NCBI GenBank assembly: GCA_964551335.1
Contig: CAZKCO010000023.1
Coordinates: forward strand, 39,997 to 103,996
Reading direction: 5' to 3'
From: Tunicatimonas sp964551335
GTDB taxonomy: Bacteria; Bacteroidota; Bacteroidia; Cytophagales; Cyclobacteriaceae
Length of the DNA: 64,000 bases
Positions 28,207 to 37,152 of the stretch are shown here, piece after piece (position 1 is the first letter of the stretch; each line of letters starts with the position of its first letter). The position numbers and the translations under genes were made by a program. The notes beneath the pieces are model-generated. The model did not search any database. It was not told the DNA's origin and saw only the letters and a list, made by a program, of their open reading frames with translations.

Positions 28207-28400
28207 ACAGCAATGCCTTCCGTTACTATACCTCATATCTATCTACTCCCCGTGAGTATATAGAACCTAGTGTATAGAGATAAATCCTCAATTTTAATAA
28301 ATAAGTCGCATAGTAGATAACCAACAGGGATTGGCTGAAGTTTTTCCGTCTCAGAGACTTTATTTTTTTAGCTAATTTTTTTGACTAAATATTATTTACT

Positions 28401-28946
28401 ATGCGGTTTATTTCATCTAAAGTGCACGGCGCGCTTGACTATCTGAGCGGCCTGTTGCTTATACTCTCTCCCTGGATTTTTGACTTTGCTAACGGTGGGT
28501 TTGCCCAGTGGATTCCCATCCTGGTGGGGGTAACTATCTTGCTCGTTTCTCTTTTTACCGACTACGAGCTAAGTCTTTCCAAGCAAATTCCATTAGAAAC
28601 TCATCTAGGTATTGACATTCTAGGAGGAGCGATGTTAGCTGCTTCGCCCTGGATTTTCACCTTTTACGATTGGGTACTCTGGCCTCACTTACTGTTAGGG
28701 CTGGCCGAAGTAGGAGCCGGTCTGCTAACGCGCAAAGTACCCGATTACAAGTCAGACCTAGCACCAGATTTACCTACCGACGCTGATTCAAAAAAGAGCA
28801 GTCCCAAGCGAGGGGATGTGATAGAGTTGAATAAGAGCTCGGTAGATAACCGAGAGCAGCGACACATGTCGAATGATGAGGAACTTGACGTCCATGTTCA
28901 GGAGAAAGATCGTAAACGGGCGGCTGATAACTCTTCCTACAAGTAG
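28401..28946 (+). CDS. SPW-repeat membrane protein
   Basis: 181 residues with four membrane helices in about residues 8-110. Two SPW repeats are visible: LLLILSPWIFDFANG and MLAASPWIFTFYDW. The C-terminal 70 residues are hydrophilic and charged (KSSPKRGD to KRAADNSSYK). The SPW family is of unknown function and is often found with stress genes. It lies 43 bp upstream of the manganese catalase gene, probably in one transcript. Confidence 0.85.
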   Translation: MRFISSKVHGALDYLSGLLLILSPWIFDFANGGFAQWIPILVGVTILLVSLFTDYELSLSKQIPLETHLGIDILGGAMLAASPWIFTFYDWVLWPHLLLGLAEVGAGLLTRKVPDYKSDLAPDLPTDADSKKSSPKRGDVIELNKSSVDNREQRHMSNDEELDVHVQEKDRKRAADNSSYK

Positions 28947-28989
28947 ATTTTACCAAATCATTATTTTTCAACCTATAAACAGTTAAACT

Positions 28990-29883
28990 ATGTTTTATCA
29001 CGATTCCAAACTACAGTATCCGGTTAAAGTGGATAAGCCTAATCCTCAGTTTGCTAAAATGCTTCAGCAGGCCCTGGGGGGCATTGAAGGAGAAATTCGA
29101 GTCTGTTTGCAGTACCTCTTTCAAGCCTGGAACGCCCGGGGCCCGAAAAAGTACCGGGATATGTTGCTGGAGACCGGTACGGAGGAGATGGCCCACATTG
29201 AAATGTTGAGTACGGCTATTGCTTTAAACCTGGAAGGAGCAGATTACGCATTAAAAGAAAAAATTACCAGTGAAAATCCGGCAGTAGAGGCAGTACTGGG
29301 TGGAATGAATCCCCGGCATATTCTCTCTTCCGGACTGGGAGCCATGGCCGTAGATAGTGCGGGTGTACCGTTTAGCGGGGCTTACGTGGTAGGTACGGGC
29401 AACATAGCCGCCGATATGCACGCTAATGTAACTGCTGAGGCGGGGGGAAGAGTGCTGGCGACCCGCCTGTACGAGATGACGGATGACCACGGTATGCGCG
29501 ACATGCTGGCATTCATGATTGCCCGGGATACCATGCACCAGGAGCAGTGGATGGCCGTACTGGAAGAATTGGGCACCGAAGCCACGCATCCTATTCCGAA
29601 CAGTTTTCCGCAGGATCAGGAGAATCAGGAAGTTAATTACGCTTTTATGTCTACCCATATTGATAAGCCGGCTGATCCGAAGGAACGCTGGACTACTGGT
29701 AAATCTATTGATGGGAAAGGAGAGTTCTCATTTGTTCACGCCCGACCTTACGGAGAAGAGCCTTCACTAGGAATGGCTGACGTACCACAAACCCACGCGC
29801 AAAAAGAACAAATGGGCACTATGGCCGAAGTGAAAGAAAGCGCTAAGCATACAGCTAATAAAGTCAAAGAAAAAATCTCATAA
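28990..29883 (+). CDS. Manganese (non-haem) catalase
   Basis: 297 residues. The dimanganese ligands can be read as Glu35 (GGIEGEIR), Glu66 and His69 (TGTEEMAHIE), Glu150 (NVTAEAGGR) and His183 (RDTMHQEQW), matching the spacing of known manganese catalases. It should convert hydrogen peroxide to water and oxygen in the cytoplasm. The C-terminal tail (KESAKHTANKVKEKIS) is amphipathic and lysine-rich, beyond the catalytic core. It follows the SPW gene and converges with the haem-c lipoprotein gene. Confidence 0.95.
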   Translation: MFYHDSKLQYPVKVDKPNPQFAKMLQQALGGIEGEIRVCLQYLFQAWNARGPKKYRDMLLETGTEEMAHIEMLSTAIALNLEGADYALKEKITSENPAVEAVLGGMNPRHILSSGLGAMAVDSAGVPFSGAYVVGTGNIAADMHANVTAEAGGRVLATRLYEMTDDHGMRDMLAFMIARDTMHQEQWMAVLEELGTEATHPIPNSFPQDQENQEVNYAFMSTHIDKPADPKERWTTGKSIDGKGEFSFVHARPYGEEPSLGMADVPQTHAQKEQMGTMAEVKESAKHTANKVKEKIS

Positions 29884-29898
29884 TTAGGTTGTTTTAAA

Positions 29899-29951
29899 AA
29901 TACACGAAGAGCGCTACAAAACTAATTGGCTGGTGTATCGCTCTTTGTATT
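29899..29951. terminator. Possible bidirectional terminator at the catalase/haem-c gene junction
   Basis: AATACA plus AAGAGCG (29899-29913, two-base bulge) pair with CGCTCTT plus TGTATT (29939-29951), 13 bp in all with a 25-base loop. It overlaps the last codons of the minus-strand gene ending at 29922. T-rich stretches on both sides are short, so function is likely but not certain. Confidence 0.5.
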
Positions 29952-31490
29952 ATTTTCTAGTATCACAAAAGGAATTCCCCGTTCTACCCACTGGCTGAGC
30001 AAACCGGTGGGTGGAACTACTTCGAACGACAGTGAACCCAATACCAGATCCACATCACCATCCCCGTTTAGGTCGCCCGCGTCCATCACCAGCCAGCGGC
30101 CTGCCGTGCTTTCGGCGAAGGTAGAAGCCGTAAACGAATTATTACCCCTATTTTGTAGATAAACAAACCCAGCCTGAGGAGTAATCTGATAATTGGGAAA
30201 GAACGAGATGGCGGCTAGGTCCAGATCACCGTCTTGATCATAATCGGCGGGTAAGGTCCGGTAGGCTCCCGGCAGTGGATAAAACAACGACTGCTCAAAC
30301 TGATAGTCACCATTATTGGTAAAGAAGTAGATACCGTGGTAGGGCTTTAGCACCGGAGGATAATCGGCGTTGTCTCCGGCAGTATAGATAATATCTTCGT
30401 CTCCGTCCTCATCAACGTCCATCAATAGCATAGAACTAGACCCGTAAGAAGGCGGAAACCGTAGTACAGCTTTTTCCTGAAACTTGTCTTCGCCCTGGTT
30501 GATGTACGCGAAAATTCCCTCATCGCCCTGACCAAACAAAGCAATAACATCGGGCAAACCATCCTGATTGATATCGCGCACGTAAGCAGCAGTAGCCCCG
30601 GGTTGCTGCCGCAAAGCAACTCGTTGGAAATCACCATCAATTTGTTGCTGATAGTAGTACAAGCCACCTAGCCATTTTCCGAATTCACAGACCAGCAGGT
30701 CCGGTAACCCATCCTGATTTAAATCAACTACAGTAGTGTGAACCGGACGCTGTAAACTATCCAGTAGTATCATCGGACTTTCGGCGGTAAGGCGGGGCAG
30801 TGCCATCACCAAACCCTTAGGGTGATCAGTAGGTGAGAAAGAACCCATGACGGTAAGCAGCAACTGCTCCGCCGAAATCTCCAAGCTTACTCCTCCTTCC
30901 TGCACATTGGCTGCTTTTTGCAGATTGAGGTCTGAGTCAAACTGGTAAAGGCGTTTGCTATTGGCATCACTAATGAAGAGCTGTTGCTGGTGAATTTTGG
31001 CTAAAGTAGTGCTGGGCGGTGAAAGCCGAACCGAGGGGAATTGGGTTACAAACTGCGGCAGTTCCGGCTCTATTTGCGGAACATTCACCATTAATGATTC
31101 GGGCGCGTGTTTAAGATAGTACGACTGAATGGCTTCCCATTTCTCCGGTTCAATTACTGGTTGTTTCGGATAAACACCAGCCTGCGCTACTCGCTCCCCA
31201 CCAATACCACTCTCTAATAAGCTTAGCCGGACACTATCGTTCGGGAAAATTCCTAACCGGTACCCCATACGAGGAAGAACATACTTCTGCCAGGTATCTC
31301 GGGGTAGCAACCCTGGCTGGGGATACATGTGGCAACCGGCGCAATGCTGCTGTGATAAGGTGTACCCCACCGATAAGGTGTCTACAGTAGTAGCCTCCGA
31401 AACAGTTTCGCTTACCGACTGGCAGCCAACAAGCAACCAATAGAATGCGATACTGGTTAGCGCGTATCGCCCCCATTTGAACGTAGCCAT
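29922..31490 (-). CDS. Haem-c-binding FG-GAP/VCBS-repeat lipoprotein
   Basis: 522 residues from ATG 31490; a GTG at 31520 would add ten. The signal peptide ends in a lipobox (LLVGC, Cys23). A single CAGCH motif (Cys50, Cys53, His54) followed by a Met-containing segment indicates covalent haem c. Residues from about 250 hold FG-GAP/VCBS-type repeats with calcium-loop DxNxDGxxD motifs (DLNQDGLPDLL, DINQDGLPDVI, DVDEDGDEDII, DYDQDGDLDLA, DLNGDGDVDLV), which fold as beta-propeller blades. The combination suggests a cell-surface or periplasmic redox or binding lipoprotein; substrate unknown. Confidence 0.88.
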   Translation of the reverse strand: MATFKWGRYALTSIAFYWLLVGCQSVSETVSEATTVDTLSVGYTLSQQHCAGCHMYPQPGLLPRDTWQKYVLPRMGYRLGIFPNDSVRLSLLESGIGGERVAQAGVYPKQPVIEPEKWEAIQSYYLKHAPESLMVNVPQIEPELPQFVTQFPSVRLSPPSTTLAKIHQQQLFISDANSKRLYQFDSDLNLQKAANVQEGGVSLEISAEQLLLTVMGSFSPTDHPKGLVMALPRLTAESPMILLDSLQRPVHTTVVDLNQDGLPDLLVCEFGKWLGGLYYYQQQIDGDFQRVALRQQPGATAAYVRDINQDGLPDVIALFGQGDEGIFAYINQGEDKFQEKAVLRFPPSYGSSSMLLMDVDEDGDEDIIYTAGDNADYPPVLKPYHGIYFFTNNGDYQFEQSLFYPLPGAYRTLPADYDQDGDLDLAAISFFPNYQITPQAGFVYLQNRGNNSFTASTFAESTAGRWLVMDAGDLNGDGDVDLVLGSLSFEVVPPTGLLSQWVERGIPFVILENNTKSDTPAN

Positions 31491-31538
31491 AGCGGCGAAA
31501 CTACGATAAAAGCCGCGCACTTCCAGATTAAGTTTATG

Positions 31539-31973
31539 TTAGCCAGTGGGAGCTTGCTTCTTCAGCAAGTCGCGAATTTCTGATAATAGTTCAATGTCCT
31601 TCGGAGTAGGAACACTGGTCTCTTTTTCATCTTCGGCTTTTCGCTTTAGGGAGTTTATTCCCCGGATCACCATAAAAATAGTTAGCGCTACAATTAAAAA
31701 ATCTACCGAAACCTGTACCAACGACCCATAGCCAATGGCTACCTGCTCCTGAATTACATCTCCGTTGGGGCCTACCTCCTGGGGTTTCAGTATCCACTTA
31801 TACTCCGAAAAGTCCGTGTCACCAAACAATAGCCCAAAGGGCGGCATAATGACTTTTTCTACTAGCGTAGAAACAATTTTGTTGAAAGCTGCCCCGATGA
31901 TGATACCGATGGCCAGATCAACCACATTGCCTTTGACGGCAAATTCCTTAAAATCCTGAATGAAATTCTTCAT
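31539..31973 (-). CDS. mscL: Large-conductance mechanosensitive channel MscL
   Basis: 144 residues, the usual MscL length. The N-terminal amphipathic helix and TM1 read FIQDFKEFAVKGNVVDLAIGIIIGAAFNKIV; the VDFLIVALTIFMVIRGIN segment is TM2, and a cytoplasmic helix follows. The protein is an emergency osmotic release valve of the inner membrane. It is downstream of the ThuA-like gene and upstream of the haem-c lipoprotein on the same strand, with gaps of 100 and 48 bp. Confidence 0.96.
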   Translation of the reverse strand: MKNFIQDFKEFAVKGNVVDLAIGIIIGAAFNKIVSTLVEKVIMPPFGLLFGDTDFSEYKWILKPQEVGPNGDVIQEQVAIGYGSLVQVSVDFLIVALTIFMVIRGINSLKRKAEDEKETSVPTPKDIELLSEIRDLLKKQAPTG

Positions 31974-32073
31974 GGTTTTTAGTTAGCTTTAAAATACATG
32001 TCGAAGCACCTACGAGCCAGAATTGTTTAAGGCAACACTGAGGTTGTAATCATCGCGAATGAAGAGCGGAAAA

Positions 32074-32880
32074 TCAGGGTTTCCAGACGATAGCGTTCAA
32101 AATCATCTGCGCGATTTTAGGATTTTCGTAGTCGGCGGGGGTTTCACCGGGCAGGATATAGATGATTTGTCCTTCACCGTAGGGTTTTAGCCAAACTGCT
32201 CGGTCTTGCATAAACAATTCACCGTTGCGGGGATCATAGTACTTCAGTCCGCAGAGCACCGTTTTCTCCCGTCCGTCGGTAAACTTATGGTTCATGTATA
32301 CCTCAGTTTTGGGCAGCGAAATACTGGGAAACTGTCCTTGGGCGGCGGGTCCGTCGGAAGATACGTAGCTCACCGTTGGTCCCCACTCAATATTGTGGTT
32401 GGTGATGTAATGATGCTGATTAAGGTTGACCAAAATTAAGGTAATCCCGTTTTCACCGTCGTGGTACCAGCCGTAGCCTTCGCCGGGCTTTACTGGGTGC
32501 CGCGAGAATTCGGGGTGGTCGAGTTGAACACCCAAAAAGTCGAAGTAAAATTCGTTGCGGGCTTTACCACTGCTGATGGAATGATGCAGACACACGTACT
32601 TACCTCCGGCCTCAGTGTAGTCAATAATAGCTCGCTCGGCAGTCGCTTCCAGTTTCCCGTGAATAAATCCGATGACCGCCTGATAGCCCATCATGGATTC
32701 CGGCAAATTCGCCTGATCTACAATGTCTACCTCCAAATTGCCAGTAGTTTGCAGAAATTCGGACAGCACTTCTATCTGTGGCATCTCATCCTGTACCACC
32801 AGTACTTTCTGAGCCAGGGTTATTGAAGTGGACACTAGAAACAGGAAAATGAGTATTAAGAGGTTGTTTTGGTAGCGCAT
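32074..32880 (-). CDS. ThuA-like secreted protein
   Basis: 268 residues from ATG 32880; a TTG two codons upstream is less likely. A signal peptide (about 1-24, ending TLAQ) is followed by a class I glutamine-amidotransferase-like fold with the ThuA pattern: VLVVQDEM, AVIGFIHG, GGKYVCLHHSISS and a HPVKPGEGYGWYHDGE segment, ending GEGQIIYILPGE. ThuA proteins occur in trehalose and other sugar catabolism, in Bacteroidota mostly exported and of unknown activity. No sugar genes are directly linked. Confidence 0.88.
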   Translation of the reverse strand: MRYQNNLLILIFLFLVSTSITLAQKVLVVQDEMPQIEVLSEFLQTTGNLEVDIVDQANLPESMMGYQAVIGFIHGKLEATAERAIIDYTEAGGKYVCLHHSISSGKARNEFYFDFLGVQLDHPEFSRHPVKPGEGYGWYHDGENGITLILVNLNQHHYITNHNIEWGPTVSYVSSDGPAAQGQFPSISLPKTEVYMNHKFTDGREKTVLCGLKYYDPRNGELFMQDRAVWLKPYGEGQIIYILPGETPADYENPKIAQMILNAIVWKP

Positions 32881-32886
32881 AATCAA

Positions 32887-32965
32887 ATAAGGTTACAAGT
32901 TACAGGTTTCAAGCTCTAAACCGTGCGACGGCCGCCAGTAACCTTCTAAACCTGAAACTTTTAAC
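32887..32965. repeat. Imperfect palindrome R1 between ThuA-like and LOG genes
   Basis: The left arm GGTTACAAGTTACAGGTT and the right arm AACCTGAAACTTTTAAC are about 15/18 complementary, with a loop of about 38 bp. The left arm contains two near copies of the word GTTACA. The 15-base word GTTACAGGTTTCAAG is shared with palindrome R2 on the other side of the LOG gene. Confidence 0.6.
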
Positions 32966-32969
32966 TAAA

Positions 32970-33563
32970 TTATGATTTAAAGGTAGCAAATTGAATAGCT
33001 TCTTTACTCCAGGGTGGAGCGTTCCTGAGCGCATCCAGCACTTCTTCGGGCTCGCGCACGAAAGTCCACATGTTGCGGTGCTCCTGGGCCATAAAATTCT
33101 CGTTAATACAGCGCTCCAGCATAGTTTGCAACGGATCGTAAAACCCATCGGTATTAAGTATGACAATAGGCTTGGTAAATAAACCCAATCGTTTCAGCGT
33201 CATTGCTTCCAGTACTTCTTCCAGCGTACCGCAACCGCCCGCTAGCGTGATCAGACCATCCACTCCGTCCAGAAACCGTTTTTTCCGCTCGTGCATATCT
33301 CCCACAAAGTGAAAGCGGGCTACTTTTTTGTGGTGCAGTTCTATATCGCGCATAAACTGCGGCATAATTCCGATTACTTCACCGCCGTGCTCCAGTACGG
33401 TATCTGCCAGTTTTCCCATAAGGCCTACTGCTCCGCCTCCGTAAACTACCTCTACCTGATTTTCCACCAACTGCTTACCCAATCGTTCGGTAGCATCAAA
33501 GTATTTCTGATCAATTTTTGCACTGGAAGCGCAGTACACGCACACTCGTTTGATCTCAGCCAT
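32970..33563 (-). CDS. LOG-family protein (cytokinin riboside 5'-monophosphate phosphoribohydrolase-like)
   Basis: 197 residues from ATG 33563. Rossmann-like motifs are VYGGGAVGLMG and LAGGCGTLEEVLEAMTLKRLG; the latter is the PGGxGTxxE motif of the LOG/TIGR00730 family with Ala in place of Pro. Members hydrolyse nucleoside 5'-monophosphates to base and ribose 5-phosphate; in bacteria the physiological substrate is usually AMP-like or unknown. It sits alone between two imperfect palindromes. Confidence 0.92.
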   Translation of the reverse strand: MAEIKRVCVYCASSAKIDQKYFDATERLGKQLVENQVEVVYGGGAVGLMGKLADTVLEHGGEVIGIMPQFMRDIELHHKKVARFHFVGDMHERKKRFLDGVDGLITLAGGCGTLEEVLEAMTLKRLGLFTKPIVILNTDGFYDPLQTMLERCINENFMAQEHRNMWTFVREPEEVLDALRNAPPWSKEAIQFATFKS

Positions 33564-33615
33564 AGTCAAAAATTTTCGTAGGCAAAATACAAATTATTCG
33601 TAGCCCTGCGAATAA

Positions 33616-33747
33616 AAATGCAAGATGAAGGGTAGAGGGTGGAGGGTTCAGGGCAAGAGGTTGGAAGGTTACAGGTTTCAAGTTCACTTAACCTGCAACT
33701 TACAGCCTTATACCTTCTACCGTTTACCCTCTACCTTTCACCCTTAA
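33616..33747. repeat. Imperfect palindrome R2 upstream of the LOG gene
   Basis: A 130-bp element. The left arm is purine-rich words (GGGTAGAGGGTGGAGGGTTC, then AGGTTGGAAGGTTACAGG) and the right arm is their approximate complement (TTACCCTCTACCTTTCACCC). The core GGGTAGAGGGT/ACCCTCTACC pairs well; many positions are mismatched. It fills the gap between the LOG gene and the end of the downstream permease gene. Confidence 0.65.
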
Positions 33748-36111
33748 TCATTCACTGCGTAAGCTATCCACCGGATTAGCCAGAGCGGCTTTGATTGACT
33801 GAGAGCCTACCGTAAGCCAGGCAACCACTAGAGCAGCGCCCCCGGCCATTAATAGGATGCCTACTCCCACTTCGGTGCGGTAAGCAAAATCTTCCAGCCA
33901 ACGGGGAAGTAAAACATATACCAGTGGTGTAGCCAGTAGAAAGGAGAAAATAATCAGGCGAGTGAAATCACGGGTGATCATTGTTACCAGCTGAGGTACC
34001 GATGCGCCTAGCACCTTGCGGATTCCAATCTCCTTTTTGCGCTTTAGAATGTTATTTAACGACAAGGCAAATAGACCCATACAGGCGATTAATACGGCGA
34101 TCACCGAAAATACGCTCACCATCGTTAACAGTCGGTCTTCGGCTTCATACATCTGGGCTACGTTCTGATTCAAGAATTGGTACTCAAGCGGACGGTCAGG
34201 GGCTAGTTCATTCCACTGAGCTGCTACAAAATCTAAGGTTGTCCGCAAATCCTCTCCACCCGTCCGCCATGAGATATACTGATGCACTCCGTTTTCTGGG
34301 GGACGGTAAAAGTGCAATATGGGAGCAACTTTGTTGCGTAGCGACTCAAAGTGGTAATCGTCAACCACGCCTACTACCGAGAACTCCCGGTTGCCAAGTA
34401 TCAAGAATTTATCCTGGGCATTTTCCCAGCCGAAAGCCTGGAGTGCGGCTTGGTTTAAAATCACTGATTCATTTCGGTCCACTTCCGAACCTTCGTAAAA
34501 AGGTCGGCCTTGCTGAAAGTTAATATCGAAGGTGCTGAAGTAATGAGCATCAGCAAATGTGACTCGCATTCGCAATGGGTCGCCTTCCCACCCTTTAGGC
34601 TGTACAAACGTAAACCATCCGTCCCAGCGACTGGGAATATGGGCCGAAGAACTTACTTGCTGAATATGGCTATGCTGACTGAGACTCTCTTTAAAAGTTT
34701 GAAGACGGACACTGTCGGCGGTTGTTCCTTCAAAACTACGTAGTCCGACCGGAAGCACTACCACATTTTCCGGTTCGAAGGCCATATCAGCCTCTTTCAT
34801 AAAGGTTAGCTGCTTCCAGACGATCATGGTACCAGCAATCAGCAGTACGGAGAGTGTAAATTGCGCCACGACCAACCCGTTGCGCAAACTAAGCCTCTGA
34901 CGGGAACCCGATGATCTACCCTTTAGCGAAGCTTCAATTCGCAGGCGTGATAAAAATAGAGAAGGATAGCCTCCTGATAGCAACCCGAGTAGTAGTCCAA
35001 AGCCGATAAGTCCACTCAGTACCCGTGCGTCACCAATATGGAAAGTAAGCTTCAGATCAAACACCTGGTTTATCCAGGGCAAAGACACTTCTACCAGCAA
35101 TACACCTAAGCCTAGCGCGATTAGGCTCATAACGATAGCTTCACTCAGGAACTGCCGAACAAGCTGAGCCCGACTAGCTCCGAGTACCTTTCGCATCCCA
35201 ACTTCTTTCATGCGCTCTACGGCCCGAGCAGTAGACAAATTCATAAAGTTGATAGCAGCAATCAGGATAATACCGAGTGCAATGCACAGCAGAATGTATA
35301 CATCCTGGCTATTGCCTATAAACGCATCGTAGTATTGGCTAAGCGGAAGCAGCTTAAAGTTGGTACGAGCTTGCACTTCTTCCCCAAAAACAGAAGCAAC
35401 AAAATCCGGAAACTGGGTTTCCAAATTTGCGACGGCTTCATTGTCAGCGAGCACCACGAAGGTGGATAGAAACGAACTTCCCCACTCATCGGCTAGCTCA
35501 CTGTAATTCGGAACGCTCTGGATAGGCACTGCCAAATCAAACTGAAGCGAAGAGTTGGTAGGAATGGTTGCTAGCACTCCACTTACAATGTAGGAGGTTT
35601 CATAATCCAGCGTCAACGTTTGACCAATGGGGTTTTGATCGCCGAAGAAACGGTGGGCCGCTGCCGAAGAAATGAGCACAGAGTTGGGGTTTGGTAGCGG
35701 ATTTTGGGTGTTACCCCGGGCTATTGGAAACGAAAATACACCAAAGAAAGACGGATCTACGTAGGCCACTTCTTCTTCAAAGCGTTGATCATTTACTACC
35801 ACCACCTCCCGGTTAGTGTTAAACCGTGTGCCGGACCCAACTTCCGGAAAATCTTGTTGCAGTCGCTCCAGTAGGGGCACCCAGGTATCGTAGGTAGGCT
35901 GCACCCCGTTGGGCGTAACCCGCTCTTTATAAACCAGATAGATTTCATCTGCCTGTTGGTGGAAGCGGTCGTAGCTTAGTTCATGCTGGGCGTACAGTCC
36001 AATGATTAGAGCGGCGGTAATGCCTACGGTCAACCCTAGCACATTGACCAGCGAAAAAGTTTTGTGCTTGACAATGATCCGATAGGCCGTGCGTAGGTAG
36101 TGGAAGATCAT
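33748..36111 (-). CDS. MacB/FtsX-type permease, Bacteroidota double-module form
   Basis: 787 residues. An N-terminal membrane helix (FSLVNVLGLTVGITAALIIGLY) is followed by a periplasmic MacB_PCD domain with RFFGDQNPIGQTL, three membrane helices (about 275-385, with ERMKEVGMRKVLGASRAQL), a second periplasmic domain and a C-terminal FtsX module with KRKKEIGIRKVLGASVPQL. The matching LolD/MacB ATPase is not adjacent. These permeases are numerous in Cytophagales and their substrates are not known. It is paralogous to the gene at 39414. Confidence 0.92.
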   Translation of the reverse strand: MIFHYLRTAYRIIVKHKTFSLVNVLGLTVGITAALIIGLYAQHELSYDRFHQQADEIYLVYKERVTPNGVQPTYDTWVPLLERLQQDFPEVGSGTRFNTNREVVVVNDQRFEEEVAYVDPSFFGVFSFPIARGNTQNPLPNPNSVLISSAAAHRFFGDQNPIGQTLTLDYETSYIVSGVLATIPTNSSLQFDLAVPIQSVPNYSELADEWGSSFLSTFVVLADNEAVANLETQFPDFVASVFGEEVQARTNFKLLPLSQYYDAFIGNSQDVYILLCIALGIILIAAINFMNLSTARAVERMKEVGMRKVLGASRAQLVRQFLSEAIVMSLIALGLGVLLVEVSLPWINQVFDLKLTFHIGDARVLSGLIGFGLLLGLLSGGYPSLFLSRLRIEASLKGRSSGSRQRLSLRNGLVVAQFTLSVLLIAGTMIVWKQLTFMKEADMAFEPENVVVLPVGLRSFEGTTADSVRLQTFKESLSQHSHIQQVSSSAHIPSRWDGWFTFVQPKGWEGDPLRMRVTFADAHYFSTFDINFQQGRPFYEGSEVDRNESVILNQAALQAFGWENAQDKFLILGNREFSVVGVVDDYHFESLRNKVAPILHFYRPPENGVHQYISWRTGGEDLRTTLDFVAAQWNELAPDRPLEYQFLNQNVAQMYEAEDRLLTMVSVFSVIAVLIACMGLFALSLNNILKRKKEIGIRKVLGASVPQLVTMITRDFTRLIIFSFLLATPLVYVLLPRWLEDFAYRTEVGVGILLMAGGAALVVAWLTVGSQSIKAALANPVDSLRSE

Positions 36112-36124
36112 AGGCTATAAGGAT

Positions 36125-36152
36125 AAAAGGCGCAGCCGGTAAGAGCTGCGCC
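36125..36152 (-). terminator. Terminator for the pentapeptide-repeat gene
   Basis: An 8-bp GC-rich stem GGCGCAGC (36129-36136) with GCTGCGCC (36145-36152) and an 8-base loop; on the minus strand it is followed by TTTTATCC. It lies 34 bp after the stop codon of the pentapeptide-repeat gene, between it and the permease gene. Confidence 0.85.
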
Positions 36153-36185
36153 AAAAGTGAGGGTGAAGGTTGTTTCTAGCCAAGG

Positions 36186-36962
36186 CTAGCGGTTGTTCAG
36201 CAGGTAGGACGTAAAACTGCGCCCGTCTACTTCGGTATATTTAAAATCTTCGTCTCCGTTAAAAGATACGTTTTGGAGGTTGAGAGGCGTGCGGAACTTC
36301 GTGTATTTGAAGTTAGCCAGATCGTTAAAGACAGCTTCCTCAAAGGAGGCACCTTTCGGAAATTCGGCGTACTTGAAATTAGCCTCGTCATCGAAGACAA
36401 CTGCTGTAAAGTTGGTTTCTGCCGGGAACTCGGCGTACTTGAAGTTAGCTTCTTCTTCAAAAACGGCAGTGGCAAATGAAGGAGCTTCCGAGAACTCAGC
36501 GTACTTGAAGTTAGCTTCTTCTTCGAATACCGACCCGGAGAAATCAGCATCTTCGGAAAATTCAGAATACTTAAATTCACTAGCTTCACGGAAGGTACAC
36601 TTGCGAAATACAGCATCGTCTTCAAAGTGAGCAATGAATGTGTCTTTTTCTCGCTCGTCGTGGTAGTAGGCAATCACATCGTCCAGGAAAGTACAGTTTA
36701 CAAAGCTTACAGAAGCTTCTACTGAGCTTTCGTAGGTATCATTACTATTGCCGAACCAGCCGCCGGAAGACTCGGATTGGCGGCGGTTATCCAGATTGGT
36801 CAAATCCAGGTCGCCGGAGATTTCTACGTTCTCATAAGATACTGATTGTCCTTGATTAATCTGCCGGATAATTTCCTGAGCATCAACCCGCTGTTGGGCA
36901 AAGCTCACCGTAGCGAGGATAGTCAGAATGAATAGAATGATAGGTATAGAAAGTAGTCGCAT
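36186..36962 (-). CDS. Secreted pentapeptide-repeat protein
   Basis: 258 residues with a signal peptide (about 1-22, ending SFAQ). The central and C-terminal part (about 115-250) has phased A/S-x-F repeats, four near-identical 20-residue units containing EEANFKYAEF or DEANFKYAEF, which suggest a quadrilateral right-handed beta-helix. No catalytic signature is seen. A protein of this shape may be a structural or binding protein on the cell surface or in the periplasm. Internal repetition extends to the DNA, with a 60-bp period. It has its own terminator. Confidence 0.85.
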   Translation of the reverse strand: MRLLSIPIILFILTILATVSFAQQRVDAQEIIRQINQGQSVSYENVEISGDLDLTNLDNRRQSESSGGWFGNSNDTYESSVEASVSFVNCTFLDDVIAYYHDEREKDTFIAHFEDDAVFRKCTFREASEFKYSEFSEDADFSGSVFEEEANFKYAEFSEAPSFATAVFEEEANFKYAEFPAETNFTAVVFDDEANFKYAEFPKGASFEEAVFNDLANFKYTKFRTPLNLQNVSFNGDEDFKYTEVDGRSFTSYLLNNR

Positions 36963-37092
36963 GACAAAAAGGTTAGATAAAATAGTCGTTACAACTCACT
37001 AGGTTCAATTGCTATGCCAAGCCAGAAAATTGCGTTGAGTAGCCTTCAGGGGTAATTACCACCCGTAAACTTGTTCGCCAGCGGGCAGAGTT

Positions 37093-37112
37093 GTGCGAAA
37101 ACGGACACAAAT
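37093..37112 (-). promoter_or_regulatory. TTGTG...CACAA site related to the 42.1/44.6-kb word
   Basis: On the minus strand it reads TTGTGTCCGTTTTCGCACAA, a partial dyad (TTGTG/CACAA) containing TGTCCGTTTT, the core of the duplicated word at 42147 and 44578. It lies about 130 bp upstream of the pentapeptide-repeat gene and in the same orientation relative to it. Confidence 0.35.
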
Positions 37113-37152
37113 TGGATGCAACTACAGCAACCGTTTAGAGCGTAATCGTAAC

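Noticed and set aside
28236..28290. Weak TATCTATCTAC / GTGTATAGAGATA inverted repeat after the EF-hand gene
   Set aside because: Too many mismatches and AT-rich; below the standard used for the seven palindromes.
36227..36673. Alternative frames over the pentapeptide gene giving long ORFs on both strands
   Set aside because: They result from the 60-bp repetition of the real gene; composition is Ser/Thr/Lys-rich and meaningless.
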